Shown: positions 1 through 11,503 of the stretch, piece by piece
Position numbering within the stretch: the stretch's first letter is position 1
How the letters are laid out: every line of letters begins with the position of its first letter
Assembly: GCA_000708835.1 (NCBI GenBank)
Contig: DF237294.1
Location: 1 to 64,000, forward strand
DNA from: Klebsormidium nitens
Taxonomy: Eukaryota; Streptophyta; Klebsormidiophyceae; Klebsormidiales; Klebsormidiaceae
DNA: 64,000 nucleotides
Direction: 5' to 3'
Position numbers and translations under genes: made by a program
The notes under the pieces: model-generated
Told to the model about the DNA's origin: nothing
What the model saw: the letters and a program-made list of their open reading frames with translations, nothing else
Databases searched by the model: none

Positions 1-599
1 GTGATCCTAAAACCCTAGAATCACCCAGAGATTCGGTCCCTAAATGCCCGTATCTCAACAGTTTTGCTATTGTAGGTCCCCTTAAAAGATCCAATGCCTT
101 CTTTGCGATTTTGCACGCCTCGATCGACCCCAACTGGTGGTCCTCAACGTTTACCCCGATTGATTGAGCTGGGTGCACTACGGAATGTTCAACTCCATCC
201 CATAGATCCTTGGAAGTTGGAGGAAACCTGATCTTCGAAGTCCACAATCTTTAGTTCTCCACATCCAACTTACTGACTTGAAATCTTGTATCCGTCGGCA
301 AATTTGAGAAGTGCGTTCCCTATATTCTCTATCTCAACCCGAAAGGTGGACAAGTTCCTTTTAGGCTTTTCATGCTACTTGATCCCCCTTACGGGCTTTT
401 AAATGTCGCTTCGCTCAAAGAGCAAACCACGACAAAGCAGACCGCCCCCACCGATGCCTTCATTGACAAGAAAGAACCATCGCCCGACCTTGGCACACAT
501 ATGCAATTTTCACCCTCCTGGCGATCTACTATTGAATGCTGCGCCTCCACTCTTTAGGCGATGTGGTGCGCCGTGCTGCGCCGTGGGCCCATGATCTAG

Positions 600-1054
600 T
601 TGAAACACGGCGTTGTTGGGAATGAATGATTGGATGATCAAGTTCACACAATGCAAATCGAGTGTATTGAGATTCGGGCATTTAGTGTGCGCAATCTCTT
701 GGGTGACGTCGACGAGAGTTCGACGATAAGCGGTAGTTAGCGGTTGGCGATTAAATGCGCGCGGGTTACAGCGTTACACCCGAATGACTTATTGAGATAA
801 CCGCCGTAATGAGTAGGTTCGATAACAGCCGTAGATATTCAGATTTGCGCGAGATCTTCGGACTTGCTGATCTGCGGTCAACATAGCCTACTAGGCTATC
901 AGTGTAGACCTAGCCTAGGAGTGCGACTCTACTTGAGTGAGCCTAGCATAGCACACAGACGCATAGCGTTAGCGCCGCTAGACTTCGAACACTCGATATA
1001 TATTGTGTGAACTTGATCATTCGATCATTCATTCCAAACAACGCCATGTTTCAA
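600..1054. repeat. 53-bp inverted repeat pair (arms 600-652 and 1002-1054)
   Basis: The 53 bases at 600-652, beginning TTGAAACACGGCG, recur as the reverse complement at 1002-1054 with only a few mismatches, and weaker similarity runs inward (a shared ATCGAGTGT). The 455-bp unit bounded by these arms resembles a small non-autonomous terminal-inverted-repeat element. No clear target-site duplication is visible outside the arms. The right arm lies in the spacer of a second, overlapping inverted repeat (731-1316), so the arrangement is arm A, arm B, A', B'. Confidence 0.65.
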
Positions 1055-1316
1055 CAGAGTGTTTGGAGGCTGGCGGCACCAAAGCTATCTAGTCCGTGTG
1101 GTATGTTAGATTCACTCAAGTAGAGTCACACTCCCAGTCTAGATTTATACAAAATGCCTACAGTAGTAGGCTCAATTGACCATAGAGAAGTCCGAAAGTT
1201 TTGCGCAAACCTGAATATCTACCGCTACAACCGAACCTTCTCATTTCGGCGGTATTCCAATAAGTCATTCGGGAGTTGTAATCCGCGCGCATTTAATCGC
1301 CAACCGCTAATCACCG
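731..1316. repeat. Long imperfect inverted repeat (731-957 against 1100-1316)
   Basis: The sequence from about 731 to 957 is repeated as an imperfect reverse complement from about 1100 to 1316. Matching blocks include TTAGCGGTTGGCGATTAAAT near 738 with its complement near 1289-1308, CGAATGACTTATTG near 781 with its complement near 1260, and GACTCTACTTGAGTGA near 925 with its complement near 1113. The arms are over 200 bp and are separated by about 140 bp that contain arm A' of the neighbouring 600-1054 repeat. This is a foldback-type structure; no coding sequence is seen in it. Confidence 0.65.
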
Positions 1317-1932
1317 TTGATAAATATCGTGATCCAGTGAGAACAGCAACAATGAATGCGATCTTCGAGAACATTCGGCCAATAACCATATTCAGCATTG
1401 CATTACTAACTCCATCAATCACATCAATATAGGGTTATTCATTAGCCAATCCCGTTCCCGTTCCCGTTGAATACATCATTGTACATGGGGCCTTTCGACA
1501 AGAATGCTTTGTTATCACCATCATTGAGTAAACTTGAAGCCGCCACTTCGGAAGCGCAACGGTTCCCATCAAGATGCTTGTAGATGCCTAAATTACCACA
1601 TGGTAGTATTGCGAATATCTCGAGGAGCTTAATGTCTTGCAAAAGACTCAAACGTTCAATAAACGTTGCAACATTACAAAACCTCGATGAAGCCGGATGA
1701 AGGGGTGTGTTGAAAGAAAGCGTCTGAAGCGCCGTTCAAGTGCACAATTACTAGGAATGAGTATCCATCACAAATCAAGAGTCCGAATCAAGTCCAATCA
1801 CGTAGCTAGGTCTACTCTAGCTTATTGGAGTCCTTAATTAGCCTAGGTGGTCCCTTCTTCAAATCGACGGCCTAGCTTCAACTACTCCAACAATTACCAT
1901 CGGACGATCCACACGACTCCCTTTTAATCTGT

Positions 1933-2302
1933 CCTTAATCTCGATGGTCTCGTATGCGTTCATCTTAATCTGATCTTAATCTGATCTTAATCTACGGGCT
2001 CTTTCCGTTGGTTGTCTTAATCTCGATTGATCTTAATCTTAACCACCTTCAGACGTCAATTCTAGAGCACATTAAGATCAATCTCGCCAAGTCCTTAATC
2101 TCACAAGCATTAAGGCCTTAGTCTCGGCCTCATCCGATCTTAATCTCATCCACATTAAGACCTTAATCTTGGCCTCATTAAGACCAAACCTATGCATCAC
2201 ACAATGAACCCACCACACTACAATGGTATAGGATATTAGGGCGTAATCAAGACAAATACTCCTTAATCTCAACAGAGATTAAAACCAAAAACTCCTTAAT
2301 CT
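1933..2302. repeat. Dispersed CTTAATCT motif field
   Basis: The octamer CTTAATCT occurs about 11 times in this 370-bp stretch on the plus strand, mostly as (TC/GA)CTTAATCTC or TCTTAATCTG, with some near-complements such as ATTAAGA between them. The spacing is irregular (10 to about 60 bp), so it is not a clean tandem array. It may be a degenerate minisatellite or a cluster of protein-binding sites; the sequence alone does not decide. Confidence 0.5.
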
Positions 2303-4578
2303 CAACATGGTGAAGGGCCCGGCGCATTATAGTTCTTCGATGGCAAGCGCAAAGCGAGCTAGCTAGAGGTAGAGAGGGACGGTATTATGCCAATCGTGCA
2401 TCAACAACGACGACATCACAAAGTAGTTGTCCGTCAGAAGCCTATGTTGTGACTTGCCAAATTACACAATGGTATATTCACAAGTAGGCTCAAGCTTCTT
2501 TGCTCCTATCAAATACAGCTCCTCATTTCAGCTGCTATGGCTTGCTAGCGTCATTGTATTAGAGGGGGGACATACAACCATGAGCCACTTTCAAGCAAGG
2601 TTTGTTCCGTGATACGGCCCGACTCATTTGTACAAAGGATGGAGTCGAGGGCTGACGTCGGGATGACGTCATTGAATTTCGACCAAAAAAGGGACGACAA
2701 TTCAGTTTAGCTCGGTGTGCATTTTGGCACTGAATGTTCAACTGCGCAACGGGCATGTTCATCGACTGCATGCATGTGAGCGAATATCTTCGAGGCGATA
2801 TTGGGAAAAATGCTATTGAATTAAGATAAAGTCCACGGCTTCCTAGGATTATGAAATAACGTGGGCAGTGCAAAGATGGTTTAATGGGACGGCCTGCGTA
2901 GTTTTAAAACATTCATAAACGTATTCCGCAGAATGCAATGGCGGGATGTTGCACGTATGTATTGTGCCATTTGAAGATTGACCGAGATGATACGGTTCTA
3001 GTTATAATATTGATTGCAATCGGTGCCTTTTTATAATATTATGCTCAATATGATTCATGGGGTGCCCCCTGGATCCTCTTTTGAATTCGGTTCGTACATA
3101 ACTAAGGGCTCGAGGAGTCGATGCGTGGGAGGGAAAACCCAACGTTCAAGAAAGTCGGGGTTCCGCTTTTGGCTTTTACGGAGGCGTGCTTTTTCCTTCA
3201 ACGAACGTGGCACTGGGCACGCAATAAAAGCTAGAACTTTCCAGCGAAATTTTGAATGAGAGCGTTTTTTTCTGTAATGGGCCTTACAAGACGTCGATTG
3301 CGGAGTCTTTGCCAAGGTCAATGCAATTGTTAATGAGGAAAATGTAATAAGGCAAAAAGCGAATCCTTGAAAGTTTAAATAATTTGCCCGAGTTTCGTTC
3401 CCGCAGCAACCGTAGAGTTTTGAAGGGACCGTTACTTTGCGACGGTGCACATGATGAGCACAAGGCAGCAAGTCCTTGCAATGGAACGACGGTGTTTCGA
3501 GCTACTTGTGCGTAAAGCGCACGGCATCTGAGCTAGGGCGCGACATATGGTTCACGGTGTTTCCGAGGTTCCACCTCGATTCCAGCTTGGTTCTACCTTC
3601 AAATTACCCAATTACCCAACCTCCATAGACCTTTGATGAATTGCATGGTTTTAGCTCGGCCGAATCGTCGAGGTTACATATTTGAATTTGTCGACTTAAC
3701 TGAATTGTGAAGTCTGGCTGTTTGCCGTACGGATTATGTCGTGGCGGTGTAAATCGACGTGCAAACCAAATGCGGCCGCGCATTCCGAACTGAGTGGTGT
3801 GACCGCCCTCTATTGCACCGTCCAATACTCTTCAAAGTTGTCTTTTCAACGATTCATATGAGTCGCGTGGATATCCAAACGGGTGCTGGAGCCTAGAAAG
3901 GCCCCGTTGCAGGCTACCAGACATTGGCCTTGCCAGACTAGAAAAGTAGGTACCTTGAGTGAAAAGACGGGGCCTCGAACATTGAGGACGAAGGACCTAC
4001 TGATTTCTTGCTGTGATGGCGTTTTACACCAATTGGAAGGAGCCACCATAACCATGGCTTCGAATACTGCTTGCGATGGAATCTGGGGAAAAGGTGTGGT
4101 AAACTTAGAAGGTTGCAACTTGTCATATAGGCCTTAGACTACCTCCAGCCAAGCGGGCCCCCCTGCCTCCTCTTGATTTTGCATGTAAAGTAGCATTCTA
4201 CTTGTCTCAAATTTAGGGCCATAAATGCCTCTTCGGGAGGATTTTCCGAGGATTGGGCATTATTTTCGAGGTTTTACTTTGATGGACCATCCGACGGGAA
4301 TCTTCGAGTACCTGAAAACCGACCTCCAAGACCCGTCAGTTAATCGTCGATTTACCGTGTGACAACCTGCGGACAATTGGTCCGACCAAGGAAAACGGAA
4401 GAGCCTAAAATGTAGGCTTAAAATTATGGCGGACCGACGTCCGCAAGTTGCGCACGGTAGCGGTCTCGTGCGAGCATGAGAGTAAGTGTGTTTGGTTATC
4501 TGATTATAGTGGGGCCTTGGCTACGGTGCAAAGGTTTGTGGGAGTCTTTGCTACGTAAGTTGTTGACGGTTTTGGAGG

Positions 4579-5776
4579 ATGAAGACGGACAAATTGAATG
4601 GGTCCATCCGTTTTTACCGCGGAGCCTATCAATTTGTTATTGAAGTTGACGCTGTCAATGGCGGACTTCGTCGGAAAACATTCGTCGGTTTCCCTTCATT
4701 GTCAAACGATGGGCGCAAACTTTTAAGTTCACAATGGTATGTCGACTTTTTGGCAAGTCTACCGGCCCGTTTGGCAGAGTCAGAAGAGATGTGCGAAACA
4801 CTGTACGGGCGGATGGTATGCCGAGGATCATAGAAAAGACTTGGAAACGTGTGTCATGGCCCGGCAACAAGAGTATATATGCTCTCAGTTAGGCCTTGCT
4901 CCAAGGAAGGTTCTGATGGGCAAATTCATGCACGACTTTAGAGAGGACTATGGCCAAATGTTTCTGCACGTTCTTTACGAATGTCAGGAATCATATGTCA
5001 ATGACCTTAAATCTTTTCGCAGTTTTGATCAATCAAGCGTTCTTAAATACTTTGCTATGCCCTAGCCAAATCCGAAGTAGAAGCCCATAGACTTGCTATT
5101 CGAAAGCATGAAGTTAGCAAAGATCTGCCTCGGCAACATATTGAGCGAATCTACCGGAACTTTGTAAGTCTGTAAACAAAAAACTCAGAAACGGATAATT
5201 CACGACTCTTCAGCTGACTCATAACAGAGCAAGCTTTCATTCATCGCTAGGACAGAGAGGATACAAAATTGGAAGCTTTTCTTCATTTGCTGGGCAAACA
5301 TGCAAAGGGAAAGTTAAGTTGCATCTAGCTTTGGAAAAGCGAGCTCGCAGAGGACGTAGATGGATTGTCGACTTAGCCATGATGATCACGGCTTCGAAAC
5401 GACGAATCATATGACAATTCAAAAGATCATATGCGCCATGTTAGGAGGCCTGCTCAAGACCTTACCTTGCGCTCGTAGTGGCAATGAATATCAACATAAA
5501 TTTGCCGCAGCTGCTAAACGACTTGAAATCTTGAAATCACCATATCATTCATGCTTGGATGACAGTATCTCGGTTCCAAATGAATGTCAAGTTCTCTTGA
5601 GGTATATATATCCTAGTTGTGATCATCCACCCGACTCTTCCGCCTCCATCCAGCCTAAGTTCGAGATCCTTGAGCGTTCAGGACAAGAGCCGAGTACCTT
5701 GAGCACTCACCCATCATTTGCCAAGGGCCAGCAGACTTGGCAACGGCAAAACGACCAGAGCAAGGAAAGCACATGA
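4579..5776 (+). pseudogene. Possible decayed coding region, family not recognised
   Basis: Several short plus-strand frames in a row read like protein but are broken. A frame from 4579 reads 84 codons. An overlapping frame from 4739 reads 108 codons and stops at a CCC-TAG at about 5061. One base more in that C run would let it continue into a frame starting LAKSEVEAHR, which ends at a GTAAGT donor-like site near 5165. Further frames lie at about 5247-5420 and 5360-5776. Composition is AT-richer than the real genes nearby. I cannot name a family. It may be a remnant of a mobile element or an old gene, or simply chance. Confidence 0.25.
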
Positions 5777-6411
5777 AAAACAATATTGAAAGTAGCATTA
5801 CGAACACAACGAAAGTACATTACCTCTTTGAAATTCACGTTCGTTATGTCCCCGGCCTTTGGCAACGCCATCATCCAATGATTGAGCGTCGTTCGGATAC
5901 GCGTCTTATCGGCTAAGGTGAGGATTGTCACGATAATATTCAATGCCAGACTTCCCGAAATTACGAGGCCGCCATATCTACTTATGAGTTGCCAAGCTGC
6001 GCAATGTCGAAGAAATGACAGAACGACGGGGTGCATGCTACGAGCATGTCGCCTTTGCTTGAGAAGCCCAAAGAGTAGATGGCTGCAAGAAAGAAAGGAC
6101 ACTTGAGTGCCGAGTCTTTATGTCGCAATATGCAAGGAAGATGCACGTTAGGGCTAACACGGGTGTCCTGCTTGTCAGTCTTGTTGCTTCAGCTTACATG
6201 ACAAACGCTTCAAAGAGTTAAACCCGCTTCAAGGACATGTACTTTCACGATTGAACCAACTCCTTGACACAGACTCTGAAAGTTGGATATCAACTAAGTT
6301 TCATCATCAACGAGGGGTAATTGTAGGAGATCAGCATTATAGAAGGAGAGGGCGCTTGCCATCGTCACTAGATTGTGCTCTTTCGTAGATCGTTAAGCGC
6401 TTATAGACTGC

Positions 6412-9400
6412 CTATTGGGCATGGAAAAACCGATCGACTTCAAGCTCGAGGGCCATTGCGTCGAATGTAGCATCGCACGGTTGTGAGGTAAGCAAGCCGA
6501 GAGAAGCACAACCTTCAGGGACTTTGCAATCCGCAAGCGAGGGCCGACCCCCGCTCCACGTAATTAGTAGCCGAGTCACCTACCTTTGTCCAAGTGCCGC
6601 AGGGTGCCCACCACCTGCAAGGTAGGGGCGCATCTGTCAGCCCCCGGGCGTCAGGACGTAGAGCATGCCAGCATGGCCTGCCCTCCCGCGAGCTGCCATG
6701 GCCGCGCGTGGACCTTCTCAGGTGGATGGCCGGCATGCACCCAGGCCGTGCACGGCGCCGCGGGGGGGTGCTCACCTGGCCAGTGGCCTTGCGGATGAGG
6801 CGCAGCTCGTTGCTGCCGCTGCCCCCCGCCGCAATGAGCCCCTCCGCAGCTCCGCGCCCGAGCTGCGCGGCGTACAGCCGACACGGCTGCACCCCACACC
6901 GCAACATCAGACGGCACAGACACCCGAAGTTGACAAACGTGTCACATATGCAGCCCATATCGAGACTCGCGCGCTTGGCAAGATGGGTCGTGGGGCGCGG
7001 AAGACTTTGGCCCGCCAGCAGAATCAGTTTGGAACTACGAGGGCAAGGCTTATACAACATGAAGGCATTGAAGGGCCAACAGCTCCGGATGCGATCCCCA
7101 CTGACCTCGCTCTGCGGCGACGGCTGAGCCCACTCAAAGGTGGCCAGCAGCTGCGTCGTCATGACGTCCCATAGCTGCGCAGGACGGTGTATGTCAGTGG
7201 GGAAAGAAGCAGGGACTTGAGGGCCCTTGAAAACCTCGCTTGGTCAGTGGGCAAACTCAGTATCGTTGACACCACGACTCAAACGCAGCATCATTGGGGC
7301 CGAGAACATGCCACGAGCTGTCTCCTTTGGCTGCCGTTCCCGCGGCTGCGCGGTGGGGGTCCTGTGCGCGTCACCTGCAGCTGGTCGGTGGGCGCCCATG
7401 CGGCGGTGAGCAGCGTGTTGCCCGCCAGGTCGAGGCCGTCGCCGCAGAGGTGCGGCCCGAACACGCTGCGCACGCTGCGGCCCTCGCGCAGGTCCCACAC
7501 CTGCACCGTGCTGTCCCAGCCGCCGCTGACCAGCAGGTGCGGCTCGCTGGGGTGGAACTTGACCGCAAACACGCGGTTCGAGTGGCCCGCCGTCGTCTTG
7601 CCGTCCCTGCACCCACCACCACCGCCGGGGTCAGCGAAGCAGGCGGGCGGCGCTAGTGGGGGGAGGCGACTCCTCCGCACACGCGAGGCTTGCCGGGTCA
7701 CGACCTGCGGGAGCTCTTGGCTAGGACCCCTGGATTGCTGGATTTTACAGCGGACGTAAGCATCTACAATTATGGCCCGCGCAGCTTTCACTCTGGCCCG
7801 CACCTCAGAGAAAAGGGCAGAGAGACCCGTGACAGGGGCAGGACATCACTGCAAGACGCCCAGGTTGGTCGCGGGCCGACGTGCTCACCCGTGTGCGAGG
7901 GTGTGCAGCAACGTGCGGGTGACCTCGCTGTAGACGCGCACCGCGCAGTCCAGCCCCGCAGACGCAAACAGCTGGCCGTCTGCGCGGTAGGCCACGCTCA
8001 GCACCTGGTTGCCCGCCTCGTGCAGGCTGCTCAAGCACGCGCCCGACGTGGCGTGCCAGTGCCGCAGGTCTCCGTGGGCATCTGCAGGTGCAAGCGAGGC
8101 TTCAGAGGAGGGGCCCTTCACAGTTGTCGAAGCTCGGGTCGACTCTCAAGAAGCCTACTGACTTGCTGAGCGTGCTAAGAATTCACAGGGGCCTAACTTC
8201 AGAAGACCGGGTTTGCTCATCATCGTCTCATTGCGCACTTTCGTTTTATCGAACAGCGGCTGAATAGCTGGCGGTTGGCCCTTGTGCGCGTCTGCCGAGC
8301 ACGCATGGCCCACCTCCTGTGAGGAGCACATTCTTGGTGAGCTCCCCGCCGGAGCTGGGCCGGAAGCAGAGGGCGGTGCACGGCCGCCGCTCGCGCTTGC
8401 CCCCAGGGTCCAGGGTGCACGCCGCGGCCCCGTCAACGGTGCGGAACAGCTGCACGCAGACAAGCACAGGAGCGCAGGGGGGGCACCGTGAGGAAGGGGG
8501 ATGAGCCAAGGGGACCGGAACGCCATGCAAAGAGGTGGCACGCAGGTCAGGGCATACCCATCAGTGAGGGTCAAAAGGAGCTCTGGTGTCCCCATGCAGG
8601 ATCAAGGAATGCGCAAATGGGTCAGCTTTGCTTTCAGAAGGACCACGGTCACAGTGCGGACTCGGTTATTTGCCTGGCTCCACCACGGGTGGACCGCGGC
8701 GGCTCACCTCCACTGTGCCGACGCTGGTGGCCACCGCGAGCAGGGTGCCGTCGGGGGAGAAGCGCACGCAGTAGGCCTCCACCCCCGGGGACCTGGGGCA
8801 CGCGAGACGCAGGGGGTGAGGAGGACACGCTGCACGGCTCCTTTCAGCACGGTGGTCCTGTCTCATGCAGCGAGGGTACTGGGGCGCAGGTGAGCAATTC
8901 GGATTGATCTTCGCAGTGGTCATAAACAGATTGGCACCACAGGGAGCCATGCCGCTAATGCCCTCGCCAGCTGCTGCCGATTATGCATTTTATGGGACAG
9001 AAAGTACTCCATAGGGCTTACATTGCGATTGTTCTGCTCGGCTTCAGTGGCTTTGCAGATGCAATATCGAATTCTGCTCCGAGTCTTGCGGCAGGTTTGG
9101 TTTGCTCTGAACCGTGGGCTGCAAACAGGGAATGTTCAAACCAGGTCTCAGGTTTGCAACACGGTTTTGAACATGGTTTGTGGGAATCCATGGCTGCCTA
9201 GCCGGCTACCACGAACTTTGTTTTGAGTGACACATAGCATTGACCAAGTCTGTCTACATGCACTGCCCTCAGACAGCACTTACGCTTCTGCTAGTGGTAG
9301 AAGTGCAAGAGCCGGACTTCATTCAGGTAGCGCGCCCCACTTGCTTGCAGCTTCAATGGTCCGCTGTCAACGGCAACTCTATTTGGGGGTACCACTTGTA

Positions 9401-9723
9401 ACAATGCGCGCAGCCATGACGCCTGGTCCACTTGCACCACCACCCTTTGTCCGACTCCTACTCTCAACAGTTATGCGCGGCCTGCATACCGTGACCAACA
9501 CTGCAGAATACCACTTAGTCTGCGCGCCCTGGCCCTCAGGTCCCAAGATTCATTCAGTGTCGAATCCCTAAGACGCAAGAGTCAGTCGGTGTGCGCGGCA
9601 CTTACGGGGTGCGGTGCTGCCCATCCTGCCCCGCTCTTTGGCCCCCAGGACGGGTCCCGGCGGCCACTCGCCATCGAATGAGATGCTGCCTTCCAGCTCC
9701 TCATCCGGGTCTGCCCTCTGCAT
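6412..9723 (-). CDS. WD40-repeat protein, multi-exon
   Basis: Minus-strand gene. Exons in transcript order: 8708-8792, 8314-8449, 7889-8081, 7375-7606, 7106-7174, 6776-6886, 6584-6614 and 6412-6521, ending in TAG. All joins use GT/AG and keep frame. The protein shows WD40 blades: YCVRFSPDGTLLA, GDLRHWHATSG, VLSVAYRADGQLFASAG, HSNRVFAVKFHP with VSGGWDSTVQVWDLREG, and LWDVMTTQLLATF. It probably forms a beta-propeller scaffold; the partner is unknown. A likely first exon is 9606-9723 (ATG at 9723, acidic N-terminus, strong GTAAGT donor), but its phase does not fit the exon at 8792, so one small exon between them is missing from this model. One exon is only 31 nt. WD40 membership is clear; the orthologue is not identified. 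Confidence 0.8.
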
Positions 9724-10172
9724 GGCCCCTTGAGCTCCTCCCTAGCTGCGTCGACCTCGGTGGTAGCTCTGCCGCCACCCCAAGCACGTTACTCGGCTGC
9801 AAATGTGCCTCGCCAGCTGGACGACAGCCCGCACCCGGTCCTGAGTTCCAATCTCCACCAGCTTCCCTCGCCACCTCGGGCCTAGGCCTCAGTGCCCTCA
9901 CTGTCAGGTCCACCTCAGGCCTTCAGACGTGAACCACAGTACCTGCTTGGCAAAGCCAGGCAGCTGCCACTCAGCTGGCGGGCCGGGGCCGCATGAACCT
10001 CGGAAGCCTGCCAGGGCCACGGGGCCACCTGGTCCAGCAGGCAGCTGGGATGCACACGCCAGAGCCTTGTATCATTGTGCGACAAAAAATGTGTGGGTCT
10101 GACCAACTAACGCTTGATTACCTGCGTAGTCTCCTCAAGACGACATAGCTTTCTGAAAGAACGTCTTCAGTC
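9724..10172. other. Spacer with no feature seen
   Basis: This lies between the 3' end of the TPR-like gene and the proposed first exon of the WD40 gene, both on the minus strand. It should hold the WD40 gene promoter. I see no TATA-like box, RNA gene or repeat. Confidence 0.4.
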
Positions 10173-10987
10173 TCATTCCGAATACTTCACTCGCTCTTTG
10201 TCACTTTGCAGAGTGTGGCAATTCTCCCAACGAGGTATCTGCAACGCTGTAGCTTGTCAAGGGTTTGCAAGCGCACCTGATCCATGGAGAGTTTAGCCAG
10301 GTTGACCAGCTTGTCAAGGGTTAAGCAGCCACGAGTCCGCACCATAAGCACTCTCGTAGATCGCCATCGCTTGTTCCCGGTGCTCGACGGCTTCTTTGAA
10401 CTCTCTTTGGGTCCGTAGGAAGTCCGCCCTGCTATCATGATACTGGCAGTAGATAAGGGTGTCCTCAGGAACCTTGTGAGCCACCAGCAGCTTCTTCCAC
10501 CGCTTGTGAGCATTCCTGGAGCAAATCAGAGAAGACCGTTAAGCGCACGCCAGTCCCCTAGCAGGTTTGGCCTAGCACAAGAATTTCCCTCTGGCGGCTA
10601 TTCCCTAGCTTGAAGGGATAAAGATCGTTTGCGCAACATCCTCATGGAGTTACAGAATATCCAAGGATTGCAAGATCCTAAACATTCTTCTGGCAATTGC
10701 AGACGCGCTTTCCCGCATATTCTTGAGCTACATACAAATGAGCACACATAGAGGCATGGACGCAGGTTTCCAAGAGCGTTTTAGCAGCGTACCTGAGCTT
10801 GGCCGCATCCCCTGTGACTAGGTACAGGTTTGACAGCTGATGCAATGTAAGCGTGCTTATTACAAGGCTTGCGGCCGGAGTGTCCAGAACCTTGAAATAC
10901 ATTTGCTCTGCCTTGTAGCCACTTGGTGGGTACAAATAACCATTTCCGATCGGTAATGGGTCAGTTTCATGATAGGACGCATGTGCC
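10173..10987 (-). pseudogene. TPR-like gene, 5' end unresolved, apparent frameshift
   Basis: Minus-strand exons: about 10793-10987, 10277-10515 and 10173-10238 (TGA). The first reads GYKAEQMYFKVLD and LHQLSNLYLVTGDAAKLR. It joins in frame to NAHKRWKKLLVAHKVP, then FKEAVEHREQAMAIYESAYG, a helix pattern like a tetratricopeptide repeat. After YGADSW the frame hits a stop at about 10318, while the next frame continues as LTLDKLVNLAKLSMDQ and joins in phase to the last exon. Removing one base in that area restores one frame, so this is either a sequence error or a disabled gene. No start codon was found upstream; the gene faces away from the S19 gene. TPR proteins are protein-binding scaffolds; no specific role can be given. 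Confidence 0.5.
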
Positions 10988-11150
10988 CTAGAGTACTAAG
11001 TACTACTAGTGGCATTTGACTCTCGAGTCTCGAATTTTGAGCACTTCGAGAGAAACTGTGCGATCGGAATTCAGGGGTCGTCTCATGCACGCAGCTTGGC
11101 CTTCAGCTTGAGCTCATTGTAGGAGAAGACTCGTCGTCCTGGCAATCGCC

Positions 11151-11414
11151 ATGCCTCGGGCCATCTGGAAGGGCCCTTTCGTGGACGCTTTTTTGCTGAA
11201 ACCGGAGCGGCTGGCGGCAGCGGCACAGCGGCTCAAGATCTGGTCGCGGCGCTCCACGGTGCTGCCCGAGTTTGTGGGCAAGGTGTTCTCCATCCACAAC
11301 GGGCAGAAGTTCATCAACATCAAGGTCGCCGATGACATGGTGGGCCACAAGTTTGGGGAGTTTGCCAAGACCAGGAAAGCGCCAGTCCACAAGAAGAAGG
11401 ACGCTAAGAAGTAG
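11151..11414 (+). CDS. RPS19: Mitochondrial-type ribosomal protein S19 (uS19m)
   Basis: Single-exon frame of 87 residues. It opens [16 protein letters not shown] and contains [20 protein letters not shown], then [14 protein letters not shown], the hallmark core of bacterial and mitochondrial S19, which sits in the small-subunit head next to the decoding region. Length matches the family (about 90 residues). It starts directly on the S19 core and shows no N-terminal extension that would serve as a targeting peptide; the basic N-terminus may do so, or a 5' exon may be missed. The next gene, NOL10, starts 89 bp downstream on the same strand, a very tight spacing. The minus-strand TPR-like gene lies upstream, so the short region before 11151 is a candidate bidirectional promoter. 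A plastid-type S19 copy is less likely given the sequence style. Confidence 0.9.
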   Translation: MPRAIWKGPFVDAFLLKPERLAAAAQRLKIWSRRSTVLPEFVGKVFSIHNGQKFINIKVADDMVGHKFGEFAKTRKAPVHKKKDAKK

Positions 11415-11503
11415 CACAGAAAACTAGGGTGGGCTGCGCGTCAATTCGCCCAGCGCCAGTAGGATTCGATTGATTTTTGCATTAGTGGCACCTGTCGTTC
11501 GCC

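Larger units (their letters stand above)
1..6411. other. AT-rich stretch without a convincing gene
   Basis: No open frame here has the GC-rich, exon-like composition of the genes further right, and no family motif was recognised. The stretch holds repeat structures listed separately (600-1316 and 1933-2302) and one possible decayed coding region (4579-5776). The rest shows scattered short open frames on both strands, as expected by chance. It may be old mobile-element debris; that is inference. Confidence 0.5.

Noticed and set aside
1-40. Telomere-like AAACCCTA at the left edge
   Set aside because: Only a single copy; no tandem array.
5707-6102. Minus-strand frame with hydrophobic stretches that might be a membrane protein
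   Set aside because: No family motif, AT-rich composition unlike the other genes, no supporting splice partners and overlap with plus-strand frames in the same decayed region.
11103-11417. Minus-strand frames opposite the S19 gene
   Set aside because: The plus strand carries the unmistakable S19 core; the antisense frames have no motif.
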